A stretch of 64,000 nucleotides of DNA, taken from Cutibacterium granulosum. Its GTDB lineage: Bacteria; Actinomycetota; Actinomycetes; Propionibacteriales; Propionibacteriaceae. The DNA lies in the NCBI RefSeq assembly GCF_900186975.1, contig NZ_LT906441.1, positions 930,001 through 994,000 of the forward strand, given 5' to 3'. How positions within the stretch are numbered: position 1 is the stretch's first letter; each line of letters opens with the position of its first letter. The notes below the pieces were generated by a model. That model was not told the DNA's origin and searched no databases. It worked only from the letters and a program-made list of their open reading frames with translations. Below are positions 8,929-17,485 of this stretch, piece by piece. A program made the position numbers and the translations under genes.

Positions 8929-9100
8929 CGGCTGCGCGGGCTGTCGGGCTGCTTCGTCGCAGCCGCACACGTCGGCCCGGGGCACGCCGTCGGCAAACCT
9001 TCTGACGCGTCCCGGACCGAACACAGATCCTGGCCTCAGCCGTGCGGGCGGCGGGTCGGGAACTGCTTGCGGGCGTAACGAGCGACGCTCCAGGTGGTGA
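8675..9100 (+). pseudogene. cobO: Truncated cobO (5' fragment fused to unrelated downstream sequence)
   Basis: The first 84 to 85 codons are identical to the intact cobO at 29361, including the P-loop NTGEGKGKTTAA. Identity stops at 8928. The frame then continues for about 57 unrelated codons, partly antisense to the end of the EcsC-like gene, before a stop at 9100. The product would keep the nucleotide-binding loop but lose most of the adenosyltransferase fold, so it is almost certainly nonfunctional. ATG at 8675 follows a GAGGAGG ribosome site, as in the intact copy. Confidence 0.88.
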
Positions 9101-9708
9101 ACCCGTCGGTGGTGGCTCCGACTCCACCACCTAACACGGGCACGCGCTTGGAGACGAAGACCGGCAGTTTCTTGCCCGCAACTTGGCCCATGAGGACGTT
9201 GACGAGGTTACGGGCGACGACCTTCTCCAGATCGGCGTCCCCCCACCGGGGCGGTGGCGATGCCCATCGGGGTCGTCGGAAGCTTCTCCTCGTGAATGAG
9301 GCTGTCGACCTCACGCTGACCCATGAGGGTGGCGAGGATGGCGGTCCGGACGCGCTGGTCGTCAAGGTCGTAGCCGCGTAGGTGGGCGATGGCAGCCACC
9401 ATGCGGGCCTGGACGATCGCGACGCCCGAGATGTTGGCGGGGATGGTCACGGCCAAGGTGACGACGCCACCGAGGTTGGAGACGAATCCCTGTGCACCGG
9501 CCATGGCGATGTGCTGGTTGACGAGGGAGTTGATGGCCTGTTCGACGTCACCGTCGTGCTTGGTGAGGGTCTTACCAGCGGCCTGACGCGCTCCCGGCAG
9601 CGATGAGGCACCGTCGATGGCGAATCCCAGGATGCTGCGCAGCATCGAGACGGCCGCGCCGGGTGCCTGAGCCAGCAGGGCCTTGCCGATGTTGCTTCCG
9701 ATTCCCAC
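9036..9708 (-). pseudogene. EcsC-like protein gene split by a one-base frameshift in a C6/G6 run
   Basis: The gene starts at 9708 (MGIGSNIGKALLAQAPG) and reads to about residue 155 in one frame. The C-terminal part (DLEKVVARNLVNVLMG, VLGGGVGATTDGFTTWSVA) continues in another frame to a stop at 9036. The switch lies at a run of six C on the plus strand at 9239-9244; five would restore a single frame of about 224 codons. The Ala/Gly-rich helices and the GGGVGATTDGF..YARKQF ending resemble EcsC-family membrane-associated proteins, but this assignment is tentative. The cause could be a real mutation, slippage-based phase variation or a sequencing error. Confidence 0.65.
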
Positions 9709-9939
9709 GAGGGTCTCCTCTCGATCAACTCACTTCAAGGGTAGCCGTGGGGGCAGGGCGAGTCCTGTGGTGTTCGCGTTGAGGTGGTGACGGGCAATGC
9801 CCGTGGTGATCGCGCCTGCGCGAGGCCGCGATTCCTCCGAACGTGGTGTGCCCTCCAGCGTCACCAGTAGGACCGCCTGTCTGGCCTGTGAGTGTCTCTC
9901 CTTGCCAGGGCGTGAATGACCCCTATTTGTTAACGAGGA

Positions 9940-9967
9940 TAACTAATGAGTTAGGGTTGCCTTATGA
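9940..9967 (+). promoter_or_regulatory. Candidate metal-regulator (DtxR/IdeR-like) site and -10 element before the ECF cluster
   Basis: TAACTA at 9940-9945 could be a -10 box. Just after it TTAGGGTTGCCTTA (9951-9964) has the TTAGG...CCTTA dyad and resembles half of the actinobacterial iron box TTAGGTTAGGCTAACCTAA. It would fit iron or heme control of the transporter that follows. The match is partial. The remaining part of 9709-9939 shows no gene. Confidence 0.35.
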
Positions 9968-10773
9968 ATTGTGACGAGGTGACCGTGGCCCGACAAGGTG
10001 ACATCCCCCCGCTCCCGATGGCCCGCGCCATGGCCGGAAGCGCGCTGACCACCACCCATCGGCCCCGCACTCGGGGGTTCCACGGTGCTGTGGACCCACG
10101 CACCCTGTTCCTCTATGTCATCGTTCTCAACGTCCTTCTCATGGGAGCGGGGTCGACGCCTCTGGTGCTGGCCTGCCTCGGTGTCGTCGCGGTGTCACTC
10201 GTGCTCACGACCCGCCCCACGACGTGGATCGGGTGGCTGGCCTTTGTCCTGGTGTGGGTCTTCTGCTGTTTCGCCCTTCCAGCCCTATGGCACTCGGCTG
10301 TTTCCGCATTTCTGGTCTTCATCGCCTTCTGGATGTTCCGCTTCGCAGGAGTCTTCGGCTCGGCAGTGGCTGCGATCAAGGTTCTCGACGTCACCCGGGT
10401 TGGTTCAGTCCTCACCCAGATGCGTGCGCCGCGGGTCGTGCAGGTCCCGGTGATGGTCGTGGTGAGGTTCTTCCCGATGGCAGTGCGCGAGCTGCGGGCG
10501 ATCGTCCAGGCCATGACCCTGCGAGGCCTGAGACCCGGCGCCCGCTCAACCATGCGCCACCCGCTGCGTACGGGGGAATACGTCGTCATCCCCTTCTTGG
10601 CCTCGGCTGCCCGGATCGCCGACGAGCTCTCCGCCGCAGCCATCATCAAGGGGCTGGGTGCACAAAAATCCCGGTCCACCCTGGACCCGAGTCGTTTCCG
10701 TCTCGGTGACGTCGTCGTGCTGACGGTTTTGGTCGCGTTGATTGCCTGGCGCGTGACCGAGGTGATCGCATGA
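9964..10773 (+). CDS. ECF transporter T-component (EcfT/CbiQ family)
   Basis: This is the transmembrane coupling subunit of an energy-coupling-factor importer (up to 269 aa). Several hydrophobic helices lie in the first half. The C-terminal half carries RELRAIVQAMTLRGLRPGA, the coupling motif region, and later IADELSAAAIIKGLG. The ATG at 9964 has no clear ribosome site and sits on the possible operator, whereas GTG at 9985 follows GACGAGG with good spacing and may be the true start. It overlaps the ATPase gene by 4 nt. Gene order T, A-A, S, two ABC half-transporters, regulator forms a compact operon. Confidence 0.85.
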   Translation: MNCDEVTVARQGDIPPLPMARAMAGSALTTTHRPRTRGFHGAVDPRTLFLYVIVLNVLLMGAGSTPLVLACLGVVAVSLVLTTRPTTWIGWLAFVLVWVFCCFALPALWHSAVSAFLVFIAFWMFRFAGVFGSAVAAIKVLDVTRVGSVLTQMRAPRVVQVPVMVVVRFFPMAVRELRAIVQAMTLRGLRPGARSTMRHPLRTGEYVVIPFLASAARIADELSAAAIIKGLGAQKSRSTLDPSRFRLGDVVVLTVLVALIAWRVTEVIA

Positions 10774-12257
10774 GCGTCAGCCTGACCGACGTCTCCTACG
10801 CCTACCCGGTCCCTGACCTCGACGGGTCCCCGTTCGATGACGGCCCCACGCCCGACCGAGAGGCCGTGGACCAGCTCCGGGACATCACCATGACGATCCG
10901 GCCCGGGACCCTGACCCTGCTCATTGGGGGATCAGGATCGGGGAAGTCCACCCTGCTGCGGACGATGAATGGCCTTGTCCCGAAGTTTTTCGAGGGCACC
11001 ATGCGTGGCAAGGCGGAGGTGGACGGCACTGATCTGGCCGGGGTCGAACTCCACGACGTCGGGCGCACCTCGGCGATGATCTTCCAGAATCCTCGCACCC
11101 AGTTCTTCACCTCCAGCGTGCGAACCGAGCTGGCTTTCGGGCTGGAGAATTACGGGGTCGACCCGTCTGAGATCCGCGACGCTATGACTCGGGCAGTCGG
11201 CCAGACCGGCATCGCACACCTGCTCGACAGGCGGCTCGACACCCTCTCGGGAGGGGAGTTGCAGCGCGTCGCGTGTGCCTGTGCCCTGGTCACTGACGTC
11301 GATCTGCTCCTCTTCGACGAGCCGACCTCGAATCTCTCTGCCGAGGGAATCGACGATTTTCGCCACCTCGTCGCCCAGCTGAAGGCCTCCGGGAAGACGC
11401 TGGTCATTGCCGAGCATCGGCTGCACCTCTTCCGTGGGATGGTCGACGTCGTTCATCGCATTTCTGACGGCAGGGTCGCCGAAACCATGACCGGCGATGA
11501 TCTTTTCAGCCTGACGGACATGGAACGGACCGAACGTGGCCTCCGCGCCGTCGATGTCGTCCCGGTGGACATACCCGAGCCGCCGACCGCCGCAGCCTCC
11601 TCCAACACCGATGGCCCAAAACTCCCGACTGGGCTGATGGTCGAGCACCTGTCCTTCTCCTACGGGCATGGCCCGACGATTCTCGACGTCGACTCCCTCT
11701 TCCTGCCGGCCGGAGCGGTGACGATCCTCACCGGCCCCAATGGCGCGGGCAAATCGACCTTGGCCCGACTGATCTGCGGGCTCGAAAAGTCCCCGCCCAG
11801 CGCCCGTATCGGCATGGGAGAGCCGTGGAGCACCGGCAGGAGGCAGAAATCGTGCGGGATGGTCATGCAGGACGTCCGCCGTCAGCTGTTCAGCGAGTCG
11901 GTGGAGCGGGAAGTCACCCTCGGTCTGGACCCGCGCCAACGCGATGCCGCCAACGTCCCGGCGCTCCTGGAACGTCTCGACCTGGTCGGCCAACGTGACC
12001 GTCACCCCTTGTCACTGTCCGGTGGGCAGGCCCAGCGCCTCGTCGTGGCGGCCACCATCGCTCAGGACAAGGAGGTCGTCATCTTCGACGAGCCCACATC
12101 GGGTGCCGATTTTCGTCACCTCACCTCGATCGCTGACCTCGTCGGTGATCTCGCGACCGCTGGGAAGGTCGTCATCGTCATCACCCACGACCCGGAGCTC
12201 ATGGCCCGATGTGGGGATTACCTCATCAACATCACCACTCTGAAAGGACAATCATGA
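10770..12257 (+). CDS. ECF transporter duplicated ATPase (two ABC domains in one chain)
   Basis: Both ATPase domains of the ECF module are fused in this 495-aa protein. Domain 1 has Walker A GGSGSGKST near residues 53-61 and signature LSGGELQR near 159. Domain 2 has Walker A GPNGAGKST near 322 and signature LSGGQAQR near 415, with Walker B VVIFDEPTSGAD. In domain 1 the Walker B is LLLFDEPTSNLS. Fused A-A' proteins are common for actinobacterial and streptococcal ECF systems. It overlaps its neighbours on both sides by 4 nt. Confidence 0.92.
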   Translation: MSVSLTDVSYAYPVPDLDGSPFDDGPTPDREAVDQLRDITMTIRPGTLTLLIGGSGSGKSTLLRTMNGLVPKFFEGTMRGKAEVDGTDLAGVELHDVGRTSAMIFQNPRTQFFTSSVRTELAFGLENYGVDPSEIRDAMTRAVGQTGIAHLLDRRLDTLSGGELQRVACACALVTDVDLLLFDEPTSNLSAEGIDDFRHLVAQLKASGKTLVIAEHRLHLFRGMVDVVHRISDGRVAETMTGDDLFSLTDMERTERGLRAVDVVPVDIPEPPTAAASSNTDGPKLPTGLMVEHLSFSYGHGPTILDVDSLFLPAGAVTILTGPNGAGKSTLARLICGLEKSPPSARIGMGEPWSTGRRQKSCGMVMQDVRRQLFSESVEREVTLGLDPRQRDAANVPALLERLDLVGQRDRHPLSLSGGQAQRLVVAATIAQDKEVVIFDEPTSGADFRHLTSIADLVGDLATAGKVVIVITHDPELMARCGDYLINITTLKGQS

Positions 12258-12847
12258 AACCCCGTCTGACAACGCGTGACCTGGTGAGTATCGCCATCTT
12301 CGCGGTGATCTTCTTCGTCGTCTTCTACGCCTGCGGCATGATCGGTCTCGCCGGTCCGGCCTTCATGTTCGTCGGTTGGATCCTGGGCATCCTGCTGGGC
12401 GGCATCGTCCTCATGTTGTCAGTTGCACGGGTGCCGAAAATTGGCACCATGACGATCACTGGTCTGCTCGTCGGGCTCGGTATGAGCCCGGGGCACACCA
12501 TCTGGATGATCCCGGCTGGAATAGTGCTCGGATTCCTCTCCGACATCATCATCACCAATGCCGGCCGCAGCACCCGTCTCACGACGAGCTGCGCGATGCT
12601 CGGGTATGCCGTGTTCGTGCTGTGGATGATCGTGCCGCTCATCCCGATGCTCGTGAATACCGACGAGTACTACGCCATGATCACCGAGCAGATGGGTGCC
12701 GACTACTCCAACAAGATGCGGGAACTCTTCACACCTGGCCTGGTGGCGGGATGGGCCGTCATCGTCTTCCTGCTGGGGCTGGCCGGTGGCTGGTTGGGCA
12801 TCAAGGTGGGTCGCAAGCACTTCCAGCGGGCAGGACTGACGAAGTGA
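12254..12847 (+). CDS. MptD/Trep_Strep-type ECF S-component
   Basis: This is the probable substrate-binding membrane subunit (197 aa) of the ECF importer, with five to six hydrophobic helices, a short KPRLTTRDLVSIAIFAVIFF N-terminus and a basic C-terminal tail. The family is often annotated MptD or Trep_Strep. ATG at 12254 overlaps the ATPase stop by 4 nt; longer upstream reading is just overlap with that gene. The related streptococcal SiaFGH system has been reported to import heme, and the following exporter-like half-transporters resemble siderophore importers of the Irt/Ybt kind, so heme or siderophore is my leading guess for substrate. Confidence 0.75.
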   Translation: MKPRLTTRDLVSIAIFAVIFFVVFYACGMIGLAGPAFMFVGWILGILLGGIVLMLSVARVPKIGTMTITGLLVGLGMSPGHTIWMIPAGIVLGFLSDIIITNAGRSTRLTTSCAMLGYAVFVLWMIVPLIPMLVNTDEYYAMITEQMGADYSNKMRELFTPGLVAGWAVIVFLLGLAGGWLGIKVGRKHFQRAGLTK

Positions 12848-14664
12848 CCGAGATCTCCACGTCCCTGCAGGTGTGCCCCGACGCTGTCGCGCCGGGAGGA
12901 ACTCAGGACTATCAGGCCAAGCACCGTGCCGGCGGCAAGGCCCTGTCGATGATCATGAGGCCCATTCGTGGGTACGTCATCGTTGCGCGGATCCTTGTCG
13001 TGGTGTCATGCATCGTCGCACTGGCCCCGTACGTCGCCCTGACGAGACTCGGCGCGATCCTGCTGGGTGATCACGTCGACCGTGAGGCGCTCACCCATAC
13101 CGCCAATGTGCTGTGGATGGCTTTCTGCATCCAGGCCATGCTCTACGTGGTGGCCCTCCTCATCACTCACATCGCCGACATCAAGGTGCGCAACATCTTG
13201 CAGGATCGCATCATCGACCACATCTCGAAGGCGCCGCTGGCCTGGTTCAGCTCGTCGTCAACCGGTCGAGTGCGCAAGGCCATCCAGGACGACACCGTCC
13301 AGATCCACATGCTCGTCGCCCATGCGCCCGTTGAGCAAACCGCAGCCGTGGGAGTTCCGCTCGTCCTGCTCGTCTACGCCTTCGTGGTGGACTGGCGGCT
13401 GGGACTTCTCTCCATCGCCACCTTCCCGATCTACGCCCTGCTGCAGTGGGTGACGATGCGAGACATGGCCACCAAGACCGCCGAGATGGACGACAAACTG
13501 GCCGACATCTCATCCTCGTCGATCGAGCTGACGGAGGGGATCCACGTCGTCAAGAACTTCGGACAGACCGGTAAGGCCCATCGTCGCTTCACCCGTGCGT
13601 GCGAGGAGTTCGCCCAGTTCTACTGGAACTGGTGTGGCCCGCTCATCAAGGCGTCGGCCCTGTCTCTGTCGGTGATCTCGGTGGCCGCCCTCATGGCGAT
13701 CAACCTGGGATTCGGTCTGCTCATGGCCAAGGCCGGCTGGGTGGGCGTCACCGACGTCCTCACCTGTTCACTCATCGCCCTGGTCCTGCCGCGCACCATC
13801 GAGGTACTGGGCAACATGGCATGGGGTTACCAACAGGCCGGCAACGCGGCTCTGCGTCTGCAGGACGTGCTGTCCATCGAGCAGATCAGCCATCCACAGG
13901 TCAGCGCGCGGATTCCTGATGACATGACGGTCACCTTTGACGACGTCAGCGCCTCCTACCTCACCCCTGACGGCGTCATCCCGGCGCTCAGCCACGTCAA
14001 CCTGACGCTGCGTCCGGGGACGGTGACGGCTCTCGTCGGGCCGTCGGGGTCCGGCAAGTCGACCCTGGCGACGATGCTCGCCCGCTTCCGCGACCCTGAT
14101 TCCGGGGTGGTGCGCATTGGTGGGGTCGACCTCAAGGACCTCGCCCAGGACGACCTCTACCGGTTGGTGTCCTTCGTCCTCCAGGATCCGTACATGCAGC
14201 GTCGGTCCATCCGTGACGTCATCACCCTGGCCCGTCCCGACGCCACCGACGACCAGGTGTGCGAGGCTGCTCGGGCCGCCCACATTCTTGACGACATCGA
14301 CGCACTGCCGAAGGGTTTCGACACCGTCCTGGGTGAGGACACCGATTTCTCGGGTGGTCAGAAGCAGCGGCTGTCGATCGCCCGCGCTGTGCTCGCCGAC
14401 GCCCCGATCCTCGTGCTCGACGAGGCGACGGCCGCCACCGATCCCGACTGCGAGGCGGAGATCCAGCAGGCCCTGGCTGCACTGGCCCGGGGCCGAACTG
14501 TGCTCGCCATCGGTCACCACGCCGAGTCGGTGGCCGGAGCTGACGTCATCTGCGTCATGGAGGGCGGTGGCATCGCAGCTTGCGGTTCGTCCGAGGAATT
14601 GGCCGACCAGCCCTACTGGGCGCGTCTGTCGGCAGGGCGAGCGATGGAAGGAGTCACTCAATGA
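12844..14664 (+). CDS. ABC half-transporter (fused membrane and ATPase domains), first of a pair
   Basis: A six-helix membrane domain occupies roughly residues 35-320 of this 606-aa protein, followed by an ATPase domain. Walker A GPSGSGKST is near 398-406, signature FSGGQKQR (F replacing the usual L) near 501, and Walker B PILVLDEATAATD follows. Exporter-fold half-transporters that sit with uptake genes, such as IrtA/IrtB and YbtP/YbtQ, actually import siderophores. GTG at 12844 overlaps the S-component stop; ATG at 12949 is an alternative that would trim 35 residues. It overlaps the next half-transporter by 4 nt, suggesting a heterodimer. Confidence 0.88.
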   Translation: MTEISTSLQVCPDAVAPGGTQDYQAKHRAGGKALSMIMRPIRGYVIVARILVVVSCIVALAPYVALTRLGAILLGDHVDREALTHTANVLWMAFCIQAMLYVVALLITHIADIKVRNILQDRIIDHISKAPLAWFSSSSTGRVRKAIQDDTVQIHMLVAHAPVEQTAAVGVPLVLLVYAFVVDWRLGLLSIATFPIYALLQWVTMRDMATKTAEMDDKLADISSSSIELTEGIHVVKNFGQTGKAHRRFTRACEEFAQFYWNWCGPLIKASALSLSVISVAALMAINLGFGLLMAKAGWVGVTDVLTCSLIALVLPRTIEVLGNMAWGYQQAGNAALRLQDVLSIEQISHPQVSARIPDDMTVTFDDVSASYLTPDGVIPALSHVNLTLRPGTVTALVGPSGSGKSTLATMLARFRDPDSGVVRIGGVDLKDLAQDDLYRLVSFVLQDPYMQRRSIRDVITLARPDATDDQVCEAARAAHILDDIDALPKGFDTVLGEDTDFSGGQKQRLSIARAVLADAPILVLDEATAATDPDCEAEIQQALAALARGRTVLAIGHHAESVAGADVICVMEGGGIAACGSSEELADQPYWARLSAGRAMEGVTQ

Positions 14665-16454
14665 CCACGACCATGAACTCCCGCCTTTCCTGGGCGGGCG
14701 ACATCCTGCTCCTGAACACCTTCAGGCCCCTTCTCACCGAGGAAGGAGCTGCCAAGTTCCGTCGCTCCCTGTGGCTGGCAGGTGTCCAGGGAGTCCTCGA
14801 GGGAGTTGGCCTGTTCGCCATCGTTCCGACGATCACGGCATTCGTCGAGGGTGGACCCTCGATGGGACTGACCTGGCAGGGCTGGGTGTGGGTGCTCGTC
14901 GCCCTGGCCGTTGCCGGGGCCGTCGTGACGTACTTCCAGTCGACGATCGGCTATCTCGCCGCGATGGATGTCATGGGAAAACTCAGCGTGCGCATCGGCG
15001 ACCAGGTGGCGAGCCTGCCACTGGGATGGTTCCGCTCGAGTTTCCCCGGCCGCCTGTCCCGCCTTCTCACTCAGGGACTCATGCACCTGGGCGAGGGGTT
15101 GGCACATTTCACCGCCCCACTCGTGCGCGGTGCCGCGACCACCGTCGTCATGATGGTGCTCTCGTGGTTCTGGTCGTGGCAGTTGGGGTTGTCCCTGCTC
15201 ATCTCGATGCCTGCGATGTGTCTGATCATGATCGCCTCGCGAGCCTTGTGGCTTCGCGGTGAGTCGGTGGTCCAGCCGACCGAGCAGGAACTGGCTGCCC
15301 GCATCGTCGAGTTCTGTGAGACCCAACCAGTGCTGAGGGCCGCCGGCCGAGCCGAGGGCTACGAGCCGCTTCGGAATGCACGCCGGGCCAATGAACGCGC
15401 CGCTCGTAAGTGTCTGGGGCTGGGCGTGACGGCGAACTTCCTCTCGGGTCTGGGTGCCCAGGCGGTCGCGGTCGTCCTCATCGTGCTGGCCGCGCGCATG
15501 GGCAGCAACGGCACCCTCGCCCCGGTCGCGACGGTTGCTTTCGTCGGCGTCTCGCTGCGCTACGCCAAGGTGTTGGAGGACGTCGTCTCGGCTGCTCTGT
15601 CCGTCGAGACCGCGCGCAAGCCGGTCAGTGAGGTCGACGAGATCCTCTCGGCTGAGGTGCTTCCCGAGCCCGAGGCCCCGGGCGACATGACAGCTCCCGG
15701 TGAGGTGTCCTTCGAAGACGTCTCCTTCGGTTATGACAAGGAGCACCCGGTCGTCCATGACGTCACGTTCACTGCTCCAGCGGGGGGTTTGACGGCCATT
15801 GTCGGCCCCTCGGGGGCTGGCAAGACGACTCTGTTCCGGCTCATGGCGAGGTTCTGGGACGTCGACTCCGGGACGGTGCGTGTCGGCGGACTGGACGTGC
15901 GCGACCAAACCACCGAGCAGCTCATGAGTCAGCTCGCCATGGTTTTCCAGGACGTTTATCTCTACGACTCCACTTTGGCGGAGAACATCCGCATCGGTGA
16001 CCCGGATGCCACGGACGAGCAGGTCCGGAAGGCGGGGTCTCTGGCCGGGGTCGATGAGATCGCAGCTCGTCTGCCCGGTGGATGGGACGCCGGCGTTGGT
16101 GAAGGTGGCCGTCGTCTCTCGGGTGGTGAACGGCAACGGGTGTCGGTGGCACGAGCCTTGCTGAAACGCGCCCCGATCCTGCTCTTCGACGAGGCCACCT
16201 CTGCTCTCGACCCGGAGAACGAGGCCCACATCGAGGCCGCCCTGGCCCAGCTGCGTGAGTTCTCGACGATCCTCGTCATCGCTCACAAGCTCGACACCAT
16301 CCGTTCGGCGGATCGCATCGTCGTCATCGATCACACCGGTAGAGTCTGCCAAGTGGGAACCCATGACGACCTCATTGCCAGCGGCGGTGCTTACGCCGAT
16401 CTGTGGCATGCCCGGGAGCGGGCCGAGGGGTGGTCGCTCGTGGGCCGTGAATGA
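14661..16454 (+). CDS. ABC half-transporter (fused membrane and ATPase domains), second of a pair
   Basis: This is the partner subunit of the preceding protein (597 aa). The membrane domain spans about residues 20-330, Walker A GPSGAGKTT is near 379, signature LSGGERQR near 485, and Walker B PILLFDEATSALD. Unlike its partner it has the canonical LSGGE signature, so the heterodimer has one consensus and one slightly altered site. ATG at 14661 (MTTTMNSRL) overlaps the previous stop; the longer open frame upstream is shadow. The stop overlaps the TetR gene by 4 nt. Confidence 0.88.
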   Translation: MTTTMNSRLSWAGDILLLNTFRPLLTEEGAAKFRRSLWLAGVQGVLEGVGLFAIVPTITAFVEGGPSMGLTWQGWVWVLVALAVAGAVVTYFQSTIGYLAAMDVMGKLSVRIGDQVASLPLGWFRSSFPGRLSRLLTQGLMHLGEGLAHFTAPLVRGAATTVVMMVLSWFWSWQLGLSLLISMPAMCLIMIASRALWLRGESVVQPTEQELAARIVEFCETQPVLRAAGRAEGYEPLRNARRANERAARKCLGLGVTANFLSGLGAQAVAVVLIVLAARMGSNGTLAPVATVAFVGVSLRYAKVLEDVVSAALSVETARKPVSEVDEILSAEVLPEPEAPGDMTAPGEVSFEDVSFGYDKEHPVVHDVTFTAPAGGLTAIVGPSGAGKTTLFRLMARFWDVDSGTVRVGGLDVRDQTTEQLMSQLAMVFQDVYLYDSTLAENIRIGDPDATDEQVRKAGSLAGVDEIAARLPGGWDAGVGEGGRRLSGGERQRVSVARALLKRAPILLFDEATSALDPENEAHIEAALAQLREFSTILVIAHKLDTIRSADRIVVIDHTGRVCQVGTHDDLIASGGAYADLWHARERAEGWSLVGRE

Positions 16455-17095
16455 TCAGCAAACGGCCAGGGCGCAGGCCTGCGTTTACGCGACGTCAGGC
16501 GATTGATGCAGCCCTGGCCGAGGGCATTGAGACCTTCACCTTGAGGGCGGTCGCTGATCGTCTCGGGGTGAAGGCCACCGCCTTGTACCGAGAGTTCAGT
16601 TCTCGTCAGGAACTGCAAGTGGCTGCAATCGCGGAGATCATGGTGGACATTGAACCCGATCCCAACGTCGCGAGTTGGCAGGACGCCCTTCGTCAGATTG
16701 TCGACCGTCAGTGGGCGTTGTGTGAGCGATATCCAGAGGCCCCGCTGGTGCTCATGACTCAGCCAGAGACTTTTGGGGCAGTCATGCCTCGCTGCGCGGC
16801 GATTGCGCAGGGATTGGCAGAACTTGGTATTCCCGGAGGAGTCGAGGGGGCCGCTTTCGCCTTCGATTTCGTCGGGGACACCACCTTCGAGACCTTCATC
16901 TCGATGCAGCCCTATCTGGTGGCTGACGAGGACGGACGCACCGGCGTCGAGAGAATCGGGGTCATGACCGAGGGCCTCCCCGACATCTTCGGGATGCAGG
17001 ATCTGGGGGAGCGCGGCAATCTTGATCTCAAGGTTGAATTCATCATCGCCGGCATGGAGCACGGGCTGTTCCCTGGCGCGGTCACGCGGAAATGA
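16451..17095 (+). CDS. TetR-family transcriptional regulator
   Basis: The N-terminal helix-turn-helix reads TRRQAIDAALAEGIETFTLRAVADRLGVKATALYREFSSRQEL (residues about 13-57), the classic TetR DNA-binding pattern with LYREF. The C-terminal 150 residues form the variable ligand-binding domain, which resembles the TetR_C group that senses drugs or lipophilic molecules. Total length is 214 aa. The gene is the last of the ECF/ABC operon and overlaps it by 4 nt, so it probably autoregulates that operon. A divergent-site operator was not identified. Confidence 0.85.
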   Translation: MISKRPGRRPAFTRRQAIDAALAEGIETFTLRAVADRLGVKATALYREFSSRQELQVAAIAEIMVDIEPDPNVASWQDALRQIVDRQWALCERYPEAPLVLMTQPETFGAVMPRCAAIAQGLAELGIPGGVEGAAFAFDFVGDTTFETFISMQPYLVADEDGRTGVERIGVMTEGLPDIFGMQDLGERGNLDLKVEFIIAGMEHGLFPGAVTRK

Positions 17096-17485
17096 TCGCA
17101 TTCCCAGACGGGGAATCCTCCTGCTGTTCCCCCATCCCGCGTTGTGACTCATCACCGTCCATCGGGGTGCATGTCAAACAGTGGGGTCTCCAGCTCACTG
17201 ATGGCCCTGGCCAGGAGGCGACATCTTCAAGCAACTCCACACTTTGCTGCTGGCGGGGGTACAGCGCGTCGCATCGGCCAGACCCTTGCCGAGCGCGCAT
17301 GGTGCCATGCTTCTGGTGCAGTTGGCCACCCCTGGTTCTCGGGTGCGCGGTGCTGGCCCCCCGGTATCTGCGTCAAGATGGCCCCGAACGTCCTGCCCGT
17401 CCTTGGCGAGGGCGGTTCTGGTGCTCTCCTCGTCCTCCTGGGAAAGCTCGTCGGAGTGGGAGCTGAGCAGGTTTGTTCGGAGTTC
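17096..17485. other. Gene-poor spacer between TetR and MFS genes
   Basis: No complete gene is supported. On the minus strand near 17156-17260 two short frames read QQSVELLEDVAS and then LLARAISELETPLFDMHPDGR before a stop. They look like the C-terminus of a decayed protein joined across a frameshift, but the family cannot be named. Confidence 0.3.
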
